A DNA stretch of 64,000 nucleotides. Source: Adineta ricciae (lineage: Eukaryota; Rotifera; Eurotatoria; Adinetida; Adinetidae). Location of the stretch: assembly GCA_905250025.1 (NCBI GenBank), contig CAJNOJ010000083.1, forward strand, positions 124,001 through 188,000, written 5' to 3'. The position numbers were made by a program, and so were the translations under genes. The notes beneath the pieces were generated by a model, which worked only from the letters and a program-made list of their open reading frames with translations, was not told the origin of the DNA and ran no database searches. Below, piece after piece: positions 62,088 to 64,000 of this stretch. The stretch's first letter is position 1, and each line of letters opens with the position of its first letter.

Positions 62088-63549
62088 ATACATATTTTGC
62101 ATTCTTTAACGTGATCAATCAAAACATGCAGATCGATCGAATCCATCGCATTTTATGGTCTTTTTTATTATAGATAAATAAACAGAATACTTGAAACGAT
62201 TTCTGTTCGGCAAGTCAAAGTTATTTGTATCAATCACTTTTGTTCCACTTTGTAAGACATCTGTCATTAACTGTTCGTAGTAACAGCTGGAAGTGGAAGT
62301 GATGGCAGTTAAATAACAAATTTTTGTTGATTATAGGTAATCATGAAGTTCGCGTGTACCTGTAAACGACTGCATGTATGAAAACGACGAACTTACATAG
62401 ATGAAAACGGAAATCGTACATGACATTGTTTTTGTCGCTTATCGTCGTATGTCTCTGTGTGCGAGACATGGTTTTGTCTGACTCAAACGATTTCGATGAA
62501 TGTCGAAAATTGCAGCGATTTAAAATATCTTCTCTTGACGAGAAAACACGAGCCGATATGAAACATACTCATCTATTTCTTATTAGATCGGACATTGCAA
62601 TACGATATTACTGAGAAGGAATACCATGCATACGGCATTTCTCATATTTAAAGTGTGTCAGATAACCGTCAAGGAAATATTCTCAATTTTTCTGGGTACT
62701 TTCAATGTACCTGAGATGCAAACAATGACAAGATGTCATTTCTCTTTCGGGCAAAGAAAATTTCATTTACTGCGTAATTTTATAAATGCGATACTGTTCT
62801 TATTGCCACGTTCTGATCAATATTGCATTACATCTCTGATTACGAATAATAACAACAGATAATTTTGAAAAACAAGCTTCATTCTCTATCGAAAGATCTT
62901 CGGACTCTTCGCGTTCGGCTCTCTTTCATCCAGTATGTGTATCAGAGTCGTCGGTTTCAAATTTGCTTAACTCATCTATATTTCATAGATAAATTGCAAT
63001 TGTGATAAAGCATGTACATATGCGAAAACAGAAGAGAACACAATTACATAATATACGAAACAAGTTGAGCGATATTGAGAAACTCGAAAACACAGGAGAA
63101 AAATATATATATGTATATATTACCAGCAAAAAAGAGACAGAGGAAAAGAAAAATATCAGCTTGAAAAACAAACAAACAAACAAACAGTGATAGACATCGA
63201 AAGAAGAAAGAAAAGAAAACGAAGAAAAATAAAAAGGAAGAAGAACATAATCTGGCTACATCGAGGGAGTTTATTCTTTGTTATGGCTATGGTTCCAAGG
63301 CAAATCAAATTAAACTAACTGCTTAGCAGTTATTTCAAAATAAGCCTTATTACATATATATAACATAAAAACACGAAGCAATAAGTCTTACACATCACCG
63401 GTAAAGAACACCATGAGATACTCGACAAAGTGCGTGAACTAGGGAATAGATTTATTGGACATATAGTCATCATTATTAAGCAAAGAAACGACACAGGATG
63501 CAACCGATTTTCTCGCGTAATATGCATGAACGATGAAATCTTAGGAAAA
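62088..63549. other. Spacer between the small membrane gene and HDAC 3' end, copy B
   Basis: About 1.46 kb, collinear with 33853-35311 but with a shorter TA tract, longer AAAC repeats and an indel near 62440. No gene is supported. Confidence 0.5.
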
Positions 63550-64000
63550 TCATAATTCCGTAGCCTTGCCATGTGACATCGATACCAAATGTTTGTATTC
63601 ATCGAGTAATGGCCAAAATTCGCCTTGAGAAAGAAGGAGAAACACAATGATTCATTACTTCGCAAGAAAGAAAAAGTACTCAGTAACATACGTTGTACTT
63701 CGATGACCTGTTTTAGACTGCGTACAGCGTATGGATTCGGTTTTGTTTCAAGCGTTTCTTTGCTGAATGCTGGAATCTACAGAGCACGAACGAACGAAAT
63801 ATTCGAAAAGAATCTGCGAGAATGAAAAGAATGTTACTTGTCGATTAAGTAATGCTTCAATACATAATTTTCCACATTCAGCCAGTGCATTTAATTCATA
63901 ACCACCTTCTAAAACCAGAACGACTTTTCCATTCGAAAAGTTCATTAGTTCTTTTGTCATATAAGCAAAACCTGAAAATTGAAAGAGAAAAAAGTGTTTG
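63550..64000 (-). CDS. HDAC4: Class IIa HDAC, copy B, 3' exons only
   Basis: C-terminal exons matching copy [21 protein letters not shown] with [20 protein letters not shown], then [17 protein letters not shown] and the terminal exon [13 protein letters not shown], with a stop at 63550. The catalytic Tyr of EGGY is shared with copy A, so it is not a sporadic base error. The gene runs off the right edge. Confidence 0.85.

Larger units (their letters stand above)
58124..64000. repeat. Direct repeat block, copy B (partner 29996-35760)
   Basis: Same order and orientation as copy A, beginning 28128 bases to its right. It is longer by about 110 bases, mainly from a minisatellite in the Thr/Ser-rich gene, and lacks a short segment near 62440 that copy A has near 34170-34220. 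It is cut by the window end. Confidence 0.95.

Overview
The window looks like nuclear DNA of a bdelloid rotifer, or a close relative. It is AT-rich and gene-dense. Protein genes carry many introns of about 50-70 nt. It mixes conserved metazoan genes (polybromo, neurabin, discoidin-domain receptor, class IIa HDAC, SEC62, RBM25) with an intronless ADP-ribosyltransferase-TPR gene of the kind bdelloids hold in large numbers. The species cannot be fixed from sequence alone. All gene models were spliced by eye from GT..AG sites and conserved domains. Gene ends are exact where stated, but some internal exon edges are approximate.

Layout. 1-8.5 kb: the start of a lysine-rich protein (minus), a large centlein-like coiled-coil protein (plus), a MutL/MLH3 C-terminal-only protein (plus) and a ZFAND2-type AN1 zinc finger protein (minus). 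8.8-18.4 kb: a DDX5/17 helicase (plus) and the full polybromo gene (minus; six bromodomains, two BAH, one HMG box). 18.8-27.5 kb, all minus: the ART-TPR gene, a coiled-coil protein, an ankyrin/SOCS-box protein with a myristoylation-type start, and a DDR-type receptor kinase with an altered DFG motif. 30-39 kb: a Thr/Ser-rich membrane protein, two small plus-strand genes and a class IIa HDAC. 41.4-46.7 kb: neurabin, BET1 and a GAPR-1-like CAP protein. 47-51 kb: two tandem intronless TRIM-like genes. 51-58.1 kb: RBM25, TMEM14, SEC62 and the first exon of CPSF4.

At 58123 there is a single N. CPSF4 stops there. The rest of the window (58124-64000) is a second, diverged copy of 29996-35760 in the same orientation, containing the Thr/Ser-rich gene, both small genes and the HDAC 3' end. 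The homology begins exactly at the N, so the first reading is a contig join that places an allelic or homoeologous copy downstream of its partner. A real segmental duplication is the alternative. The two copies are still informative: they differ by a coding minisatellite, a frameshift and a lost splice acceptor in one gene, and by conservation of the membrane segment in another.

Functional themes are chromatin and transcription (polybromo, HDAC, DDX5, RBM25, CPSF4), ubiquitin (ZFAND2, ASB-like, TRIM pair), membrane and secretory work (SEC62, BET1, TMEM14, GAPR-1) and signalling (DDR, neurabin). Best candidates for unusual biology are the ART-TPR protein with its unassigned N-terminal domain, the stand-alone MLH3 nuclease domain, the HDAC with a catalytic tyrosine, the TRIM pair with a nonstandard RING and an unassigned C-terminal domain, and the back-to-back acceptor/donor inside the DDX5 intron.
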